Part shown: piece after piece, positions 35,250 to 45,037 of the stretch
How positions within the stretch are numbered: the first letter of the stretch is position 1
Layout: every line of letters starts with the position of its first letter
DNA from: Sphingomonadales bacterium BRH_c3
GTDB taxonomy: Bacteria; Pseudomonadota; Alphaproteobacteria; Sphingomonadales; Sphingomonadaceae
Assembly (NCBI GenBank): GCA_001515985.1
Contig: LOET01000097.1
Coordinates: 1-57,595 of the forward strand
Length of the DNA: 57,595 bases
Reading direction: 5' to 3'
Made by a program: the position numbers and the translations under genes
Notes under the pieces: generated by a model
The model's database searches: none
The model's input: only the letters and a program-made list of their open reading frames with translations
What the model was told of the DNA's origin: nothing

Positions 35250-36745
35250 GGGCGAAGTTCCAGTTCCAGCACTGCGCGCCATCCTTCCCCGCTTCGCTCG
35301 CTGCTCAGACCGGAACTGTCTCCGAAAATCAGTTCAAGCCGGCGGCGAAGATTGGCCAGGCCAAGGCCCAATGTCTTTGAGCGCACTGTATCTGGGTCGA
35401 GCGAGTTTTCGCAGACAAAGCGCATATGGGTGGCAGAAGCACTCAGGTCGATCCTGAGTTCGCTCGCCCGGTCCGTAGGTTCGATACCATGCTTGAACGC
35501 ATTTTCCACCAGCATGATCAGCAGCAGCGGCGGGATACACAATCGGTCCGAAACTTCCGACCAATTACATCGGACCACGCAGCGATCCCCCAAACGCAAC
35601 AGCTGCAGGGCGATATAGTTGCGCAAATACTCAATCTCTTCGTCGAGACGGACCAGCTCACGTTGCCCGTCATATACAGTGTAACGTAGCAGATCGGACA
35701 ATTTTACAACGGCATCGGCGGCGGACGAGCGATCCTTGAGGCACAGGGCGTAAAGCGTGTTGAGCGAGTTGAACAGGAAGTGGGGGTTGATCTGTTGCTG
35801 CAGGAGAGCAAGCTCGGCGCTCACCTGTTCGTGGCGCCCGGCAGCATCGCGCTGCTCGGCAAGCAAGCGCTCGCTCGCCAGCACGATGGGCATCGTCACC
35901 GCAAGAAAAACGAAGGTGAAGCCATAATTGAGCGGATCGAATAGTTGGCGATCTTCGGAGGGCAGAAGGCTCCATACCGGCAGGTTGATCGGCAGTTGCA
36001 GGACAAGGCTGGCCATAAGCGGCGTCGCGATGATCCAGTAACTCAACGACGACAGCGCAAAGAATGTCCAGCCATGGCCGCCCAGCGCACGCCGGATCAG
36101 GAGATAACGGCTGCCCCAGTAGAACGCGTAGAGAAGCAATGCCACGATCGCGAACTGCCAGAGGTAATACAGGGCTTCGCCCGGATGGCTGGCGAGGCGC
36201 ACGGGATCGAACCACACGGTAAACGGCTGGTTCCGCACTGCGTCGGCGGTCGATGCGAAGAGTGAAGTCGTCGCCAGCGCCCACCCCATCAGAAGTGCGA
36301 TCATCGAACCGTCCAACGTGACCGGCAAACGGCGCAAAAGCGACGCAATTTCACCGGCGCGGAGGCGATAACTGGACCTGCCGCCTGCCAGTAATGCCAT
36401 GGCGCTGAAGGCGGCTGCGGTCGCGCACTCGCGCAAGTCTGGCAGCAGGTTGTCGAATGCGCCGCGTGTGGCAACCCAAAAGACGGCGATCGGATAAAGC
36501 GCGAAGCCTGCCAGCCAAGCGGCCAATGCCGCAAGCGGTCGCAGACGAAACGCTGAGAGATGCGCAGCCACGAACGGCAGGCTCACCAACCCAGTCTGTG
36601 CCACATGCAGCGCGAAGCTGCCCAGCGTTTCATCGCCTGCGGCGTGATGCCGCCATAGCGCAGAGAGCAGGACTGCGGCGATCATAGGCATCAGCTGCAC
36701 CGACCAGTTCGTCACCGACGCAGGGATGGTTTGAGGGCTCGTCAT
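35243..36745 (-). CDS. LytS-type membrane histidine kinase
   Basis: The N-terminal half has about eight hydrophobic segments. The His_kinase domain follows, with phospho-acceptor H322 in LLQQQINPHFLFNSLNTLYA, and an HATPase with MLVENAFKHGIEP and GLGLANLRRRL. The start at 36745 (MTSPQTIPASVTN) is preferred; the frame is open to 36910, but that extension is polar and unlike the family. The gene precedes and overlaps the LytTR regulator gene. The signal sensed is unknown; this kinase class often responds to peptides or membrane state. Confidence 0.9.
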   Translation of the reverse strand: MTSPQTIPASVTNWSVQLMPMIAAVLLSALWRHHAAGDETLGSFALHVAQTGLVSLPFVAAHLSAFRLRPLAALAAWLAGFALYPIAVFWVATRGAFDNLLPDLRECATAAAFSAMALLAGGRSSYRLRAGEIASLLRRLPVTLDGSMIALLMGWALATTSLFASTADAVRNQPFTVWFDPVRLASHPGEALYYLWQFAIVALLLYAFYWGSRYLLIRRALGGHGWTFFALSSLSYWIIATPLMASLVLQLPINLPVWSLLPSEDRQLFDPLNYGFTFVFLAVTMPIVLASERLLAEQRDAAGRHEQVSAELALLQQQINPHFLFNSLNTLYALCLKDRSSAADAVVKLSDLLRYTVYDGQRELVRLDEEIEYLRNYIALQLLRLGDRCVVRCNWSEVSDRLCIPPLLLIMLVENAFKHGIEPTDRASELRIDLSASATHMRFVCENSLDPDTVRSKTLGLGLANLRRRLELIFGDSSGLSSERSGEGWRAVLELELRPC

Positions 36746-36970
36746 TACTCCTGCCTTGCCGCTACCGATTGGGTTGGCACCTTCTGCACTTTCCTTCGAA
36801 TTAAATTCATTCGTGAATGACGAACGGCGCAAAAACGATGATGAGCGGCCGCGTGAACCGATTCTGGTCAATGACGGGTCGTTTGTCACTACCAGCGTCC
36901 ACTTGGTCATTCGGCGATTGCGAGTTGTCCGCCCGCCCGCAAGGCCAGTGCTCCTGCAATTGGAGGCATC

Positions 36971-37840
36971 ATGCTGGCAATCCGCAATCTCTCAAAGACC
37001 TATCGCGGCGCGGTTCGTGCACTCGACGGGCTGGAACTGGACATCACTGCCGGGATGTTCGGCCTGTTGGGCCCCAACGGAGCGGGCAAGAGCACTCTGA
37101 TGCGCACGCTCGCCGGGCTTCAATTGCCCGATCAGGGGAGCATCCATTTCGATGGTGTGAGCGTGCTTGATGATCCATTCGCGCTGCGGAAACGCCTTGG
37201 CTACCTGCCACAATCCTTTGGCGCATACCCCTATATCGGCTGCCGCGCGTTGCTGCGCCACATGGCCGTGCTGAAAGGTTTGCCAGATTCAATCGAGACC
37301 CAATCCGAGGTGGATCGGCTGCTCGAACTTACCAATCTCACGCATCACGCGCGGCGGCCCGTAAGCACCTTTTCGGGGGGTATGCGCCAGCGTTTTGGCA
37401 TCGCGCAGGCGCTGCTGGGCGATCCAGCGCTACTGATCCTCGACGAGCCGACTGCCGGGCTCGATCCGGAGGAGCGGCTGCGGCTTTACAACCTCTTGAG
37501 CCAGCTAAGTGACGACAGGATCGTGCTGCTTTCGACCCATATAGTCGATGATGCCGAGCAGCTCTGCCCCGAAGTCGCGATCATAGTCGGCGGGCGCATC
37601 AGTGCGCGAGGTGGCACGGAACTGTTGGTGAAGGAACTCGACGGCTGCGTCTGGCAAGGATCGGCCGAGCCGAGTGCGCAGAGCGGCGCGGTCCTGCTCA
37701 ACTCGGCCTATCGCCAAGGCGTTCAAATTTACCGCTACTTCAGCCGCACCTGTCCAGCTGCAGGTTTCGAGGCGGTCCGGCCGAATCTTGAAGACCGCTA
37801 TTTCCTTGAAATGCGCGGGTGCGAGGTTGGAGCGTGTTAG
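36971..37840 (+). CDS. ABC transporter ATP-binding protein
   Basis: A standard ABC-2 type ATPase of 289 residues: Walker A GPNGAGKST (residues 34-42), the Q loop at YLPQSFGAYP, signature STFSGGMRQR, Walker B ALLILDEPTAGLD and the H-loop LLSTHIVDD. The C-terminal 60 residues are family-specific. The gene is coupled to the permease-peptidase gene, which begins within its last codons. It diverges from the LytS/LytTR genes with about 225 bases between the kinase and ATPase starts. Confidence 0.95.
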   Translation: MLAIRNLSKTYRGAVRALDGLELDITAGMFGLLGPNGAGKSTLMRTLAGLQLPDQGSIHFDGVSVLDDPFALRKRLGYLPQSFGAYPYIGCRALLRHMAVLKGLPDSIETQSEVDRLLELTNLTHHARRPVSTFSGGMRQRFGIAQALLGDPALLILDEPTAGLDPEERLRLYNLLSQLSDDRIVLLSTHIVDDAEQLCPEVAIIVGGRISARGGTELLVKELDGCVWQGSAEPSAQSGAVLLNSAYRQGVQIYRYFSRTCPAAGFEAVRPNLEDRYFLEMRGCEVGAC

Positions 37841-40800
37841 GCCGGCTAAAGCTGGGCAATGAATGGCGGTTCCTGAGCCGCCAACCGTTGGTATGGCTGG
37901 CACTGGCCGGTGCTGTAATAATGAGCGCGGTTATGGCCGGGGGCAGTCCGGCTCCTTCGGGCAGCACGCCAGCTGAGGCGCTTCTGCGGGTCAACCTGTT
38001 CATCCCGGCCTTCATCCTGCCATTCCTTGCCGCAGCACTCGGGCCGACAGTGTTCCTCCGCGAGGTCGAACATGACATGAGCGAGATCGTCGGCAGCTAT
38101 CCTATGACTGTCACGCACTGGCTGGGGGTGCGGCTGGGTAGCTGCCTGATCGTGCTTGTTGCGGCCTGCGCGCTGGCGCAGCTTGCCATGCTGGCCACGC
38201 TGGCATCTGCCGATCCTGCTGCCGTGCCAGCGCTAACGCTGCAGTCGCTGGGCTGGTTGCTCGTGATCCATGCTCCAGCCTGCCTGATCTGGTCTTGCCT
38301 GCTTGCGCGCTTGAGCTGCGCAACGGGGCACCCCGGCATCCTCTATTTCGCCGCCGGCTTTGGTTGGGTAGCCTATATCGCGCTCGCAATGCTGACAGGC
38401 ACACCGCTGATTGGCGGAAGCTATGTCGCATGGGAACCATTGCGCCAGGCTCTGATCATCTTTGACCCTTACGCGATCACCGCGCTGGTGAACCCTATGC
38501 CCGAGAACGGTCTGCTGCAATCGCGCGCTGCGAACATCGCGCTTGGCAGGATTGCATGGCTTGCGGTGTGCCTGTGGATGCTGCGCGGGATTATCGACTT
38601 GCCTGCCCGCAGCCGGCGAGAAGAGAAGGCCGGCAAGATTGAAAATCCAGATCGGTCGCTTCTGCCCGATGTGGTCAGCAGGCTACCTGGCTGGGCAAGG
38701 CACGTTGGCCTTCACCTGCGCCATGTCATGCGTGATAGGGCCTTCCCCTTGATGGTCGGGGGGTGGCTCCTGCTGCTTGGCCCTGAAGTCTATAGCGGCC
38801 TGAGTTATGCCGAGCCTTTGGCGCAGGTCGATCCGGACAGTCGCGACGCTCTCAACCGTGTGATGTGGGACATTGTGCCGATCGCAGCAGCCCTCGTGCT
38901 GCTCTACGCGGCAGACCGGGTTTGCCGGATGTATGGCGCTGTTCGGATGCATGAGCTGGTTGCGGCGACGCCCTATCGTTCATGGCTGATGGTAGGTGTC
39001 CAAATCCTCGCCTTGTGGACTGTGGCGGTATTTTTCCTCGCACTTGCCGGGTTGGCGGTGGTGGCGGCGCAGCTGGCAGCGGGAAGTCCGATCGAGCTAT
39101 GGGAATATATGCTTCAGCTGGGGCTCGCGCTTCCGCAACTGCTGCTCTTTGGCATGCTGTTTGCGGCAGTTCACGCGCTCATTCGGCTGCGATTTGCAGC
39201 CAATCTGGTCAACCTTCTGCTGGTCATACTGGGTTTCACCAGCCTGGCGCCGTCACTCGGTTTCCATCACCCGCTCTGGCGGCCCCTTGCATCCCCGTTG
39301 GCCGCGCCGGACCATTACTGGGGCTTCGAAAGTAGCATCGCGGGCTACGCGCCATTTCTGGTCTTCTGGTCTGCAGTTTGCCTGGCGCTAGTCCTGCTGG
39401 GGATGGTGTTAAACCATCGCGGCATGGCATTTCGTCAAATGTATTGGCGCAGTGCTCTGCGGCATCCAGCCATTGCGCTGGTCCTGACCCTGGCTGTCGG
39501 CAGTGCCATTCAAGGGCGCCTGATCCATGTGGCATTTGCCGATGAAGGCTTGCTGGTCAGCCCAGACGAGCGGATTGCACAGCGCGCTGATTATGAGCGG
39601 AACTATGGGCAATGGGATGCGGTGGCCCAGCCTGATGTCGCGGCAGTGCGATTCCAGATCGATTTTCATCCGTCCTTGCGCAGCGCGCAGCTGCGCGCGT
39701 CGATGACGTTGGTCAACCGCACGAAAGTGCCGATCGAACAGGTGCTGGTGGGCCGCAACCAGATCCCCTGGGATGGCGATGTCCGCATGGGAGACGCAGC
39801 GTTGGTGCAAGCCGATGCACGATTGGGGCAGGATATCTTCCGCTTTCAAAGGGCGATGCAACCGGGCGAGACACGCGAACTGAGCATGGCGGCCTTGTTC
39901 AGGCAATCCGGGCTTGTGACGGCGTCTATGCCGCTTGTGCTGCGCCCTACATTCAGCAGTCTGCCCGCGCATGCATTGTTGCCCGTGATCGGTTTCGAGC
40001 GGGAATTCACCTTGCGTGACCCTGATCTGCGCCGCGCGCAAGGACTGCCCGAGCGGCAGTTGACGCCGCCCAGCCAATTGCCTCCACAGTCTGCGCGACT
40101 GTCAGCGGACCTCGCGAATATCGAGACCCTGATCACCACCGAGAAAAGCGATCACGCGATCGCTCCTGGAGAGCTGGTGAGCAGCTGGCAGGCGAACGGG
40201 CGCAATCACTTCCTCTATCGCAGCGAGGGCGCGATGCGGAATCTTCCAGCTTTCTATTCGGTCCCCTGGCGGCCACAGACATGGAAAGCAGGCCCGATTG
40301 CGCTGGAAGTGCATGCCCCGCAGCGTCTCTCTGCCGATGATCCCAATCTGCGTGCCATGCGTGACACGCTGGAATGGCTCGGCAGCGAAGTTGCGCCCTA
40401 TCAGTCGCGCACCTTGCGCCTGATCGCGGTGCCGGAGGCGGGGCTGAGCGGCTATGCATTGCCGCAGACAGTTCTGTTGTCACATAGGCTGGCAATTCGC
40501 GCGTATCCAACGGCCGATGCGGGGTTCAGCCAGGCCTATCGCCGCGCGGCGCATGAGACCGCGCACCAATGGTTCGGTCACATGATCGGACATGGCATTC
40601 CCGAAGAACACGGATTTCTGGTTGAATCGCTCACCAAATACGCCGAGCTCGTGATTGTCGAGCGGCATGAGGGGGGCGATGCCATGCAGGCGCTCGTCGC
40701 TTACGAATGGGATCGGTATCGCGGGGCGAGGCTGGATCTCGCTGCACCCGTTGCGCCGCTAATCGATGCCGAAGAGAGCGAGGACATGTATTCGCGTGCG

Positions 40801-41055
40801 ACGCTGGTGTTTGCCTGCCTTCGGCAACAGATTGGCGACGAACCCATACTCAAGGCGCTCCGGGCAATTACCAGCCAAGGCGAGACGACTGGCAGGCCGG
40901 TGCGATCGGTCGATTTCGTCGATGCCCTCATCGAAGCAGCCAATCCTATGGCAGAAGGAACCATCCGGGCACTCTTACTCGATCGTGCGCCATTACCGGT
41001 TACCTTGGCAAAGTCCGGTTGCAACCTGAATGACCCACAGTTTCTCGCGCGGTGA
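37834..41055 (+). CDS. ABC-2 permease fused to an M1-type metallopeptidase domain
   Basis: This 1073-residue protein has two sets of six or so membrane helices (about residues 15-230 and 290-560), then a large extracytoplasmic M1 aminopeptidase-like part. The zinc motif H907-E908-T-A-H911 (HETAHQWFGHMIGH) is intact, and the third ligand is probably E931 in LVESLTKYAE, one residue further than in leukotriene A4 hydrolase. The GTG at 37834 overlaps the ATPase stop and gives VLGRLKLGNEW. Such fusions are known in sphingomonads and xanthomonads as ABC permease/M1 family proteins; their substrate has not been settled. It probably exports or processes a peptide under LytS/LytTR control. Confidence 0.9.
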   Translation: MLGRLKLGNEWRFLSRQPLVWLALAGAVIMSAVMAGGSPAPSGSTPAEALLRVNLFIPAFILPFLAAALGPTVFLREVEHDMSEIVGSYPMTVTHWLGVRLGSCLIVLVAACALAQLAMLATLASADPAAVPALTLQSLGWLLVIHAPACLIWSCLLARLSCATGHPGILYFAAGFGWVAYIALAMLTGTPLIGGSYVAWEPLRQALIIFDPYAITALVNPMPENGLLQSRAANIALGRIAWLAVCLWMLRGIIDLPARSRREEKAGKIENPDRSLLPDVVSRLPGWARHVGLHLRHVMRDRAFPLMVGGWLLLLGPEVYSGLSYAEPLAQVDPDSRDALNRVMWDIVPIAAALVLLYAADRVCRMYGAVRMHELVAATPYRSWLMVGVQILALWTVAVFFLALAGLAVVAAQLAAGSPIELWEYMLQLGLALPQLLLFGMLFAAVHALIRLRFAANLVNLLLVILGFTSLAPSLGFHHPLWRPLASPLAAPDHYWGFESSIAGYAPFLVFWSAVCLALVLLGMVLNHRGMAFRQMYWRSALRHPAIALVLTLAVGSAIQGRLIHVAFADEGLLVSPDERIAQRADYERNYGQWDAVAQPDVAAVRFQIDFHPSLRSAQLRASMTLVNRTKVPIEQVLVGRNQIPWDGDVRMGDAALVQADARLGQDIFRFQRAMQPGETRELSMAALFRQSGLVTASMPLVLRPTFSSLPAHALLPVIGFEREFTLRDPDLRRAQGLPERQLTPPSQLPPQSARLSADLANIETLITTEKSDHAIAPGELVSSWQANGRNHFLYRSEGAMRNLPAFYSVPWRPQTWKAGPIALEVHAPQRLSADDPNLRAMRDTLEWLGSEVAPYQSRTLRLIAVPEAGLSGYALPQTVLLSHRLAIRAYPTADAGFSQAYRRAAHETAHQWFGHMIGHGIPEEHGFLVESLTKYAELVIVERHEGGDAMQALVAYEWDRYRGARLDLAAPVAPLIDAEESEDMYSRATLVFACLRQQIGDEPILKALRAITSQGETTGRPVRSVDFVDALIEAANPMAEGTIRALLLDRAPLPVTLAKSGCNLNDPQFLAR

Positions 41056-41490
41056 CATTCTCTGGTCGTCTTCCGGTACCGTCGGGTCCGTTCCCTGACC
41101 GGGAGCAGGCAAATTGGGAATGACGCGAAAGGCGATTGCCAGCCCCGTTTGTCTCGCCATCCAACTTGGACGCGGCCATGCAGACCGCACGCGAGCGGCG
41201 AGGGCTTCACCCGGCCATCGAATCCCCTGCCACCTCATTTCGCTAGACACGCTCAGGCATATTGCTGGTGGACGATCAATGCCCAGGTCTGCCATGTAGG
41301 TCAGGTTGGCCTGGAAACCGGGGAACTCGATCGCTACCACCGCTGCTGAGCCCGACGGACCTTCTTGCTGGAATCATCGTCCAATTCAGCGACGAGCGCT
41401 GCCGGTCTGGCTGTTATAGGGTATGTGCGTCGCTGTTCCATTTCGCGATAGATCGGTTCTCTCGCGCATTGATCAGCAAAAGGGAGTTTG
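41056..41490. other. Intergenic region with a possible orphan frame (minus strand, 40993-41340)
   Basis: This 435-base gap precedes the antiporter gene. A 115-codon minus-strand frame from a GTG at 41340 overlaps the end of the permease-peptidase gene. Its beginning (VAIEFPGFQANLTYMADLG) reads like protein, but I do not recognise it and there is no ribosome site. It may be a decayed gene. Nothing else is seen apart from the AGGGAG ribosome site of the next gene at 41,481. Confidence 0.4.
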
Positions 41491-43944
41491 ATGCAGGAAC
41501 AGGCAATCGTCATTGCGTTAATAGGCGTGTTGGGCATCGGCGCTCAATGGCTCGCATGGCGCTCCAACCGTCCCGCCATCGTGCTCATGCTGGGCGCCGG
41601 GTTCTTGGCTGGACCGGTGCTTGGCATCTTCGATCCGGAGCATGCCTTCGGCGAATTGCTCGAGCCGATGATCGCGATCGGTGTCGCGCTGGTGCTTTTC
41701 GAAGGCGGGCTAAGCCTCAATTTCCGCGAATTGCGCGATAACAGCGATGCTGTGGGGCGAATGGCCACGATCGGCGTCCTGCTCGGCTGGCTGTTCGGGG
41801 CGCTGGCTGCCAACGCGATCGCCGGGCTGGTGTGGCCCGTTGCCGTGCTGTTCGGAGGTATCCTGATTGTGACGGGGCCGACCGTGGTCGTTCCGCTGCT
41901 TCGGCAGGCGACGGTTCAGCCAAGGCCAGCTTCGCTCCTCAAGTGGGAAGCGATCGTCAACGATCCGACCGGTGCGATGTGCGCGGTGATCGCCTACGAA
42001 TATTTCCGACTTTCGCGGACCGGCGCGACGTGGATGGAGATCATCCCGCCGATGCTTTTCGCAGCAGCGCTGGCCGCTGTACTTGGCTATGCCGCCGCCC
42101 GTTTCGTTGCTTGGTCCTATCCGCGCGGGCTGGTTCCGGAATACCTCAAGGTTCCGGTCTTGTTTGTAACGGTGATCGCCCTGTTCGTGATCTCCAACGC
42201 GATAGAAAAAGAAGCCGGGCTGGTGGCGGTAACGGTGATGGGCATCGCGCTCGCCAACATGAACGTCCAGTCGCTGCGTTCGATCCATCCGTTCAAGGAG
42301 ACCGTCGCGATCCTGCTGGTCTCGGGCATCTTCATCTTGTTGTCGGCCTCGTTGAAATGGTCCGATCTCGCCTTTCTGAACTGGCGCTTCGGCTTGTTCC
42401 TGCTGGTGCTGCTGTTCGTGGTCCGCCCGGCGACTGTGCTGCTGACGCTGCTCGGCAGCTCGGTCCCTTGGAACGAGCGCCTGTTCGTGGCCTGGATCGC
42501 GCCACGGGGCATCGTTCTGGTTGCTATCAGCGGGCTTTTCGCCTTGCGCCTCACCGAACTGGGCTACGCGGACGGCAATGTCTTGATCGGATTAAGTTTT
42601 GCCGTGGTGGTGGCTACGGTAATGGCGCACGGCTTCACCATCGATCTTGCGGCCAAGTTGTTCCGGGTCAAGGGAGAAACCCGCCCGGGCCTGCTTCTAG
42701 TCGGCAGCACACCTTGGACCATCGCCCTTGCCGAACTCATGCAGGAGCTGAAGACCCCCGTCATGGTGGTCGATTCCAGCTGGCAGCGCCTGAAGCCAGC
42801 CCGGCGAAGGAACCTGCCCTATTATCACGGAGAGATCCTCAACGAGGCGACGGAGCACAATCTCGATCTGTCCCCCTATCAGGCGCTTGTTGCGGCGACC
42901 GACAACGAGGCTTACAATACGTTGGTATGCAGCGAATTCGCGCACGAAATCGGACGGGATGCCGTCTATCAGATAGGCCAACCAGGTGACGACGATGATC
43001 GCCAGGCGATTCCAGAGGCCTTGCGTGGCCGTGCCTTGTTCGAATCCGGCTACGGGGTCGACGACATTGCCGAGCGGCTCGATCAAGGCTGGCAGCTGCG
43101 CAAGACGAAGCTTTCCGACAACTTTAAGTTCGATGATGCCAAGGACGTTCTGCCACCTTCAACAAACATGCTCATGCTGTTGAAAGGAGACGGCCGCATG
43201 CAGTTCTTCACACACGCGGCCCGTCCGAATCCTGGTCCGGGCGATACCGTCATCAGCTTCGCCCCATCAAAGGATCGCACGCAAGTCAAGCGCGAGAAGG
43301 CGGCGGTAAAAGCCAGCAAGGCACTGCCGGTGCTCCTTGCATTCATGATTCTTGTAGGGTGCAACAATGATCGAAAGGACGACACAGGCCCCGGGTCCGA
43401 AACGCCCGCGCCACCGCCGACCTCGATCATGCGACCTGATATCGTCGCAGCCGAACCGGCGCCAAGCGTACTCGGCCCCCTCGAGGTGACGATTGGCTTT
43501 GCGGACGCAGCTGCGGAACTGAGCGACGAAGCGACCGAAAAGCTGCAAGGGATGCTCGCCAGCCCGCAGTTCGAGGCAGGGGCGGCGATCTATATCGGTG
43601 CGCACACTGACTCCGCCGGAAGCGACACTGTCAACATGAAGGTCTCGCGCAAACGGGGCATGCTGGTGCGAGACTGGTTCGTGGAACATGGCGTCGCATC
43701 GGAGCGCATCACGCTCGTCGCCTTCGGCGAGCAGAATCCGGTGGAACCCAACGCTCTGCCCGATGGCTCTCCTAACGAAGAAGGCCGCAGCGCCAACCGC
43801 AGGGTAGTCGTGCGGATGGTTGCATCGCCCGAAACGCCGTCCTCCCGTCGCAAGCCGACCTTGGCTGAAGATCTGGTCAACAAGTTGAACGATGACGAGG
43901 CTCCGTCGGCCGCAATCGAGGATGATCGCGGTCGCGCCCGGTAA
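41491..43944 (+). CDS. CPA-type cation:proton antiporter fused to lipobox and OmpA-like domain
   Basis: One uninterrupted 817-codon frame joins three parts. Residues 1 to about 390 form a Na+/H+ exchanger with some twelve helices (FLAGPVLG, LFEGGLSLNFRELR, GPTVVVPLLR, EAIVNDPTGAM, AWIAPRGIVLVAISG). Residues about 399-583 form a cytoplasmic RCK/TrkA-N-like domain (LLLVGSTPWTIALAELMQEL). Then comes KASKALPVLLAFMILVGC: basic stretch, hydrophobic core and a perfect lipobox with Cys624. A proline-rich linker leads to an OmpA peptidoglycan-binding domain at about 664-776 (IYIGAHTDSAGSDTVN, VAFGEQNP, NRRVVVRM). The ATG at 41491 follows AGGGAG. The antiporter part resembles NhaP/KefB types often found in stress islands. 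Cys624 may be lipidated after cleavage, or the segment may be a plain membrane helix. Confidence 0.88.
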   Translation: MQEQAIVIALIGVLGIGAQWLAWRSNRPAIVLMLGAGFLAGPVLGIFDPEHAFGELLEPMIAIGVALVLFEGGLSLNFRELRDNSDAVGRMATIGVLLGWLFGALAANAIAGLVWPVAVLFGGILIVTGPTVVVPLLRQATVQPRPASLLKWEAIVNDPTGAMCAVIAYEYFRLSRTGATWMEIIPPMLFAAALAAVLGYAAARFVAWSYPRGLVPEYLKVPVLFVTVIALFVISNAIEKEAGLVAVTVMGIALANMNVQSLRSIHPFKETVAILLVSGIFILLSASLKWSDLAFLNWRFGLFLLVLLFVVRPATVLLTLLGSSVPWNERLFVAWIAPRGIVLVAISGLFALRLTELGYADGNVLIGLSFAVVVATVMAHGFTIDLAAKLFRVKGETRPGLLLVGSTPWTIALAELMQELKTPVMVVDSSWQRLKPARRRNLPYYHGEILNEATEHNLDLSPYQALVAATDNEAYNTLVCSEFAHEIGRDAVYQIGQPGDDDDRQAIPEALRGRALFESGYGVDDIAERLDQGWQLRKTKLSDNFKFDDAKDVLPPSTNMLMLLKGDGRMQFFTHAARPNPGPGDTVISFAPSKDRTQVKREKAAVKASKALPVLLAFMILVGCNNDRKDDTGPGSETPAPPPTSIMRPDIVAAEPAPSVLGPLEVTIGFADAAAELSDEATEKLQGMLASPQFEAGAAIYIGAHTDSAGSDTVNMKVSRKRGMLVRDWFVEHGVASERITLVAFGEQNPVEPNALPDGSPNEEGRSANRRVVVRMVASPETPSSRRKPTLAEDLVNKLNDDEAPSAAIEDDRGRAR

Positions 43945-44031
43945 CCCGATCAGTACGATTGCCCGCCCTCACTGCCGATGGGGACCATTTTTCTTGCTCG
44001 CTCGGATCTATCGAATTTCTTCGAAGCGCTT

Positions 44032-44094
44032 GCAGATCCGCGTGTCGAGGGTTCGAGTCCCTCCTGCGCTACCATATCATTCAGGAATTGCGGG
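44032..44094 (+). repeat. tRNA-Met 3'-half repeat, copy C
   Basis: Bases 44,037-44,074 correspond to the 3' half of tRNA-Met (end of anticodon stem, variable loop, T arm, acceptor strand, CCA). Compared with the intact tRNA there is G instead of C in the acceptor strand (CTGCGCT) and an A in the T stem at 44,048. Twenty further bases, to 44,094, match the copy at 47,215-47,277. Over 63 bases the two copies differ at two positions. No 5' half precedes it. Confidence 0.85.
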
Positions 44095-44386
44095 ATTGCG
44101 ACCGTAGCTGCTGGGGCCGTTTGCAGCTTACTTCATGGCGTCTGATTGCGGGTATTTGAAAGAACCCACCTCTCTGGAGGAGTGCTGGTAGCGTGGTTGA
44201 GGTGGAACGGCCGACGCCCCTTGTGGATTGAGCAAAGCCTGTCACTGCATTGATGCAGGGCTAAGGCGTGGAGCTTGATCTTGATTTGAAGCCCGGCATT
44301 CAGAGAACCAAAGATAAATTGTCAGAGCCGGGAACTTCGCCGAACTAATACCATCCAATGTTTGCACGATTGCACGGAGGCAAACA

Positions 44387-45034
44387 TTGAAAACGACATC
44401 GCTGGCTGACCAGACTTTTACGGCCCCCCTTCACGAGAAAGATTCGCGTCAGGGTATCGAAGCTTATTCGAGCACCTTTTCGCCGCTACAGGATGCCATC
44501 CGGACAATGATCATCGCCGCCGGAGACGATCCTGACCGTGAAGGCCTGAAGGAGACGCCCGCAAGAGTTGAACGGGCATATTCAGAGTGGTTTGCTGGTT
44601 ACTCGATCGACCCAGGCGACCTGCTTCGCAAGACGTTCAGTGAAACCAGCGAATACGAAGAGACAGTGCTGCTGCAGGATATTCCTATAGTGTCCACCTG
44701 CGAACATCACCTTGCACCCATAATCGGCAGAGCACATGTGGCTTATCGTCCGCATCGGCGCGTGGTCGGTATCTCAAAACTGTCGCGACTGGTCGATGCA
44801 TTTGCAAGGCGCCTACAGCTCCAGGAAAGGCTGACGCAGCAGATCGCGGGGGCAATTGAGGCCGCGCTTCAGCCGCGGGGAGTGGCAGTAGTCATCGAGG
44901 CCAGTCACGCCTGCATGTCCACTAGAGGTGTCAACCAGCATGGGGTAACAATGAAAACGCAATGCTGGCTGGGTGATTTCAAACTGGACACTTGCCTACG
45001 AGCCGAGCTGCTTGGCTCGCTGTCTGCTGCATAG
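44387..45034 (+). CDS. folE: GTP cyclohydrolase I
   Basis: FolE converts GTP to dihydroneopterin triphosphate, the entry to tetrahydrofolate and other pterins. The zinc ligands are visible in [11 protein letters not shown] and [11 protein letters not shown], and [21 protein letters not shown] and QERLTQQIA are typical. The length of 215 residues fits. The start is a TTG at 44387, set by ACGGAGG six bases upstream. It is coupled to the sigma-factor gene, which starts four bases after its stop. Its position in a four-gene island module without other folate genes suggests an extra, possibly stress-induced copy. Confidence 0.94.
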   Translation: MKTTSLADQTFTAPLHEKDSRQGIEAYSSTFSPLQDAIRTMIIAAGDDPDREGLKETPARVERAYSEWFAGYSIDPGDLLRKTFSETSEYEETVLLQDIPIVSTCEHHLAPIIGRAHVAYRPHRRVVGISKLSRLVDAFARRLQLQERLTQQIAGAIEAALQPRGVAVVIEASHACMSTRGVNQHGVTMKTQCWLGDFKLDTCLRAELLGSLSAA

Positions 45035-45037
45035 GAA

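Noticed and set aside
44032-44074. tRNA-like sequence ending in CCA, possible second tRNA gene
   Set aside because: Only the 3' half is present; no D arm, 5' acceptor strand or complete anticodon stem can be found upstream. The same holds for 47,215-47,257.
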